Below, one piece after another: positions 60,457-64,000 of a stretch of DNA of 64,000 bases; positions within the stretch are counted from its first letter, which is position 1, and every line of letters begins with the position of its first letter. The DNA is from Tanypteryx hageni (taxonomy: Eukaryota > Arthropoda > Insecta > Odonata > Petaluridae), in contig CM054114.1 of assembly GCA_028673005.1 (NCBI GenBank), positions 126,571,307-126,635,306 on the forward strand, written 5' to 3'. The notes under the pieces are model-generated. The model had not been told where the DNA came from, did no database searches, and saw only the letters and a program-made list of their open reading frames with translations. A program made the position numbers and the translations under genes.

Positions 60457-62167
60457 CTAATTTTCTTTTCTTTTCCTAATTGTTTCTATTAACGTCCTTT
60501 CTTCTCCAACCATTTCTAATACTTCTTCGTTTCTCTTCCTCTCTGTCCATTTCACTTTCATCATCTTTCTCCAGACGCACATCTCAAAACTTTCTAAATA
60601 TTTTTCCTCCTTTCTCCTTACCGTCCACATCTCTGTGCCATAAAGAGCTATTCTCCATATGTAGCATTTTGTTAATTTCCTTCTGGTTTCTAAATTTATT
60701 TTCTTGCTTGTGAGATGCTCCATCTTCTCGTTAAATGCTGCTTTTGTCATTGCAATCCAACTTCTGATTTCTTGTGTACTACTTCCATCCTGCGGTAAAA
60801 TATGTACTGCCAAGATATTTGAAACTACTTGTTCCAATTTTTTGCCATTTACTGTTACATTTAATTCTCTTTGTTCCTTTGAAACCACCATCACTTTCGT
60901 TTATCCGGCATTGATCGTCATTCCATATTGTTGGCCAACCTCCATTAGTCTGTTTGTCATCCTCTGAAGTTCTTTCTCGTCTTCTAGTATTAATCCCTGA
61001 TCATCTGCGTATTTAATGGTGGTAATACTTTCACCTCCTATCTTAAATCCTTTCTCTTCCATCAACGCTTCTTCTGTTATTGTTTCTGCAAAATATTAAA
61101 TATCGCTGGTGAAACAGGACATCCCTGCCTCACTCCTCTCCCTATTGAAGTACTTTCTGTTTCTTCTTCTTCAACCCTGACTCTAATCTTTTGATCTAAG
61201 TAAAGGTTTTTAAGCAATCTTTTATTTTTCGAATCTATCTCTATTTTATTTAAAATATTCAACAATCTATACCAATTCACTCGGTCAAAAGCTTTCTCCC
61301 AATCAACAAAACAAAAGAAAATATCCTTATTGACTTCTAGCGCTCTTTCTATCATCATCCACATACATCCTATAGCATCTCTTGTCCCTCTTCATCTTCT
61401 GAAACCAAACTGATTATCTTGCAGCTCCTTTTCTATTTTACCTTCAATTCTATTGGTTATTATTCTGGCTAGAACTTTAGCTGTATGAGAAATTAAACTA
61501 ATAGTTCTTTTATCCGTACAACGTTTTGCATTGTTCTTCTTCTCCAGTGGTAACATAACAACATCTAAAAAATCTTCAGGCCATATGCCAGTATCACATA
61601 CTTGGTTAAACAATTTTGTGAGTTTCTTAACTGCTTTCGACCCCAAAACCTTAAGAACGTCCATTGGTATATCATCACTCCTAACAGACTTCCTTCTTTT
61701 CATGTCATCAATTGCTCTTTTAACTTCGGACTCGAGAATACTTGGTCCTAGCTGGTATTTTTCCACATCCTCTTTTTCATCTAATTAAATATTCTTTCGC
61801 TTGCCTTCTTTGTCCAACAGCACCTAAATGTATTCTTTCCTGATACTTTTTACATCGTTTGACTCCGTGACTATTCTGCCACTTTTGTTCATGATTCATT
61901 TGCGTTCTATCTTGCTTATCTTTTTCTTGAGTCGTTCCCTTGCTTTGCTATACATGAGGTCTGTTCTACAAATTCTTCCAAACTCGACAATGTCTTCGCA
62001 TTTCTCATTATACCATGTACTCTGGCTTTATCTGTTTCCCTTCTTATAGCATTATTTAACTCCTTGTACTTTCTTTGACCTTCTTCAGTGTTTATGTTCT
62101 TCCACTTTCTCCCCTTCCATTTTTTGCAGCATGACTGCTGTGACCCACGGTATTTTCTTCCTTTCAC
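60457..62167 (-). pseudogene. LINE linker and reverse transcriptase, broken
   Basis: Fragments in order on the minus strand are: 62167-61916, a lysine-rich linker (KYKELNNAIRRETDKAR); 61766-61392, the RT start (PMDVLKVLG, RTISLISHTAKVLARI, DNQFGFRR); 61364-61077, FCFVDWEKAFDRVNW and GRGVRQGCPVSPAIFN; and 60894-60457, the C-terminal part (WRIALYGTEMWTVRRKEEKYLESFEM). The YADD region falls in a disrupted stretch near 61000. Stops and shifts between the pieces make it inactive. Confidence 0.75.
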
Positions 62168-62533
62168 CAGTTATCTTTCCTACTTACTTTTCGATAACAT
62201 CGTTAATGTTGCTATGGATGTATCTCCAGTTTTCATCTTCATATTTCCTATGTTCTTCAGCTCTCTCCCCAACCTTTCCTCCAGCTCAGTCATGATAGCC
62301 TCCTTGTTCTTAAAGAGTTCCTCTAAGTTCCATTTCTTGTTAAATAGAATTAACTCCTTGACTCCATTTCTTGTTAACTCTTATGCTTCTCTTAACACTC
62401 TTGAGTCTACATTGTGTACCACCAAAAGGTTGTGGTTGGAATTTATATCTGCCCCTGATAGTGTTTTCACATTTTTAATGCTATTTCTAAATCTTTCGTT
62501 GATTAGTATGTAATCTATTTGGTATTGTCTCTG

Positions 62534-63030
62534 TTATCCTGGGTTTCTCCATGTGTAAAGTCTCCGCTGGTGGTGCTTAAACCATGTATTAGTTGCAAAC
62601 AATCTATTTCTATGGCAGAATTCTACTAGTTTCTCCCCTCTTTCATTTCTCTTCCCTAGCCGATATTTCCCACTGTTATCTTCCTGTCCCTCTCCGACTA
62701 CATTGTGCCAGTCTTCCATCACCATGGTAGTGATCCTTCCTTTTCCCTCCTTTAATATCTCCGTAATCTGTTGATACATTTCATCTACTCCGTCATCATC
62801 AGCATTAGTTGTTGGCATATACACCTGAATTATAAGCATTTCCACTTGGTCCATCTGAAGTTTTACGGCTATTAATCTATCATTAATGTCACTACCTTGC
62901 TAATACTTTCAGCTATCTCTCTTTTCATCATAATCCCCACTCCCCTTTCCTTTTTCTCTCCTCCCGAGTAAATAATTTTAAATTCATCTGAATGTATCTA
63001 GCCTTCTCCTTCCCACCGAACTTCACTAAG
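62534..63030 (-). pseudogene. LINE APE-type endonuclease fragment
   Basis: On the minus strand one reads VGLSEVRWEGEG, then an interrupted stretch, then VYMPTTNADDD and the C-terminal phrase GKRNERGEKLVEFC followed by RRLYTWRNPG, which are standard landmarks of this endonuclease family. The usual G-D-F-N-A motif is degenerate (MEDWHNVVG). The N-terminal catalytic part is missing. Confidence 0.7.
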
Positions 63031-63035
63031 ACCTA

Positions 63036-64000
63036 CCCATCATCAAAGGTAGTCTGTCCGTAGACAGGTCCGTGATTATTCTTGGTTAAACCTGGTTCTC
63101 CATGTACTCCTATTTCCGCTGACCCCTTCATATCTTGATAACTCTTTCCCTTTCTAATCATCTATCAGCTGAAACCTTTTCCTATCTCTTTCCCTTCTTC
63201 CATATAATTTTCCTTCTAACACGTCTTTAATCATACTCTCTCCTCAGGTAATGTCCAACCCAGTTTGCCTTCCTCTTTATAATAGTCTATAATCATTTGC
63301 TTCTCTCCTGCTCTCCGTAGCACTTCATCGTTTTTTATCCTATCTGTCCATTTTATCTTCAACATTCTCCTCCAACTCCACATTTCAAAGTATTTTATGT
63401 CATATTTCCTTAGCGTCCATGTTTCTTCCCCTTACAAAGTTATACTCCATACATAGCATTTTATGAACTTCTTGCGGATATCCTCCATTATATTCCCCGA
63501 AAGTAGGTATTTCTATCTTCTGAAAGCCGCTTTTGTTTTCCTATTCTAGTCCTGATCTCATCCGTACATTTTGCTTCTCTTGTTATGATGCTTCCAAGGT
63601 ATTTATAGTGTGAAAGTTGTTCTAAAGGCTTTCCTTCAATACTTATGTTCAGATTCTCTTCTTTTCCTGATATTCAAATGACCTTGGATTTTTCTGTATT
63701 TTTTTCCATACCGTATTTTATTCCTGTTATTACTAGTATATTTATCATTTTCTGGAGTTCCTCTTCCTTTCTTGCTATAAGTACTTGATCATCCGCGTAT
63801 TCTACTGTTCTTATAATCCTTCCTCCAATTTTGAAATCTCCTGTGGCTTCTAACGCTTCTTGCTTTAGACTTGCTCCATATATATGGAATAGGGTCGGCG
63901 ATAGGCAGCAGTCCTGTCTTACTCCTCAACCGATATTTACTCCGCAGGTGTCCGCATTCTCCAACCTGACTTTTACAACTTGATTCACATGTAGATTCCT
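63036..64000 (-). mobile_element. Second minus-strand LINE copy, cut by the window end
   Basis: The reverse complement begins (3' end) with a CCCATCATCAAAGGTAGTC-type tail and matches the 54502 LINE closely: the phrases GGRIIRT, YADDQVL, YGME, EEL and KYLGSIITREAKC can be read with frameshifts and stops. It is of the same subfamily as 54502, not the 60245 one. Its 5' part lies beyond the window. It is inactive as far as seen. Confidence 0.75.

Larger units (their letters stand above)
60245..63035 (-). mobile_element. LINE copy with endonuclease and RT, decayed
   Basis: Read on the minus strand, the element runs from an endonuclease part near 63030 through the RT to a 3' end with ATGATGATGA at about 60245. 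It is related to, but clearly diverged from, the LINE at 54502. Frames are broken in at least four places. The 3' end of another LINE copy abuts its 5' side at about 63036. Confidence 0.75.

Noticed and set aside
1..64000. CRISPR arrays, bacterial operons or riboswitches
   Set aside because: No spaced short direct repeats, no Shine-Dalgarno-led gene strings; introns and retroelements show a eukaryotic nuclear genome.

Overview
The window is nuclear DNA from an animal, most likely an insect. It is AT-rich, with intron-containing coding sequence, a TATA/initiator promoter, and many insect-type transposable elements: an APE-endonuclease/reverse-transcriptase LINE family, a piggyBac relative, hAT transposase remnants and MITEs, Helitron-like elements, pogo-like MITEs and tRNA-like SINEs. 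The species cannot be told from the sequence. All splice sites and gene models below were read by eye.

The main object is one gene on the + strand, 4169-34898. I assemble it from six exons: a 70-nt signal-peptide exon, a 41-nt exon, one uninterrupted 12,066-nt exon (15717-27782), then 225-, 357- and 51-nt exons. Splice phases are compatible throughout. The predicted precursor is 4,269 residues (about 0.5 MDa): a signal peptide, a short propeptide ending in a furin-like RVRR site, and an almost cysteine-free chain of diverged tryptophan-containing helical repeats. There are about 22 units of roughly 175 residues, alternating in two types to give a 341-360 residue higher-order repeat. A Pro/Gly/Arg linker lies near the N terminus and a Pro/Arg/His linker near the C terminus. 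I do not recognise the family. The architecture (TATA promoter, about 17-nt 5' UTR, tiny signal exon, giant repeat exon) resembles genes for abundant giant secreted structural proteins such as silk heavy chains or Balbiani-ring proteins, but the repeat sequence does not.

The promoter, exon 1 and exon 2 of this gene occur again 47.4 kb downstream (TATA at 51516, exon 1 at 51567-51636, exon 2 at 52411-52451). They lie in a recent segmental duplication (window 1-8667 matches 47416-57411, the latter interrupted by a 1,345-bp LINE with its own target-site duplication). No giant exon follows the second copy before the window ends. Either a tandem paralogue continues beyond 64,000 or the copy is a promoter/leader fragment.

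Layout: 1-8667 left duplication copy with promoter and exons 1-2; 8668-15716 repeat-filled intron 2; 15717-27782 giant exon; 27783-34898 C-terminal exons with introns carrying hAT and SINE debris; 34899-40500 intergenic MITEs and a GC-rich patch; 41044-41850 a possible minigene for a small secreted peptide; 42528-46780 a decayed piggyBac and a decayed hAT transposase; 46895-47807 a SINE and a hAT element; 47416-57411 right duplication copy; 56591-59319 Helitron-like array; 60245-64000 two minus-strand LINE copies.
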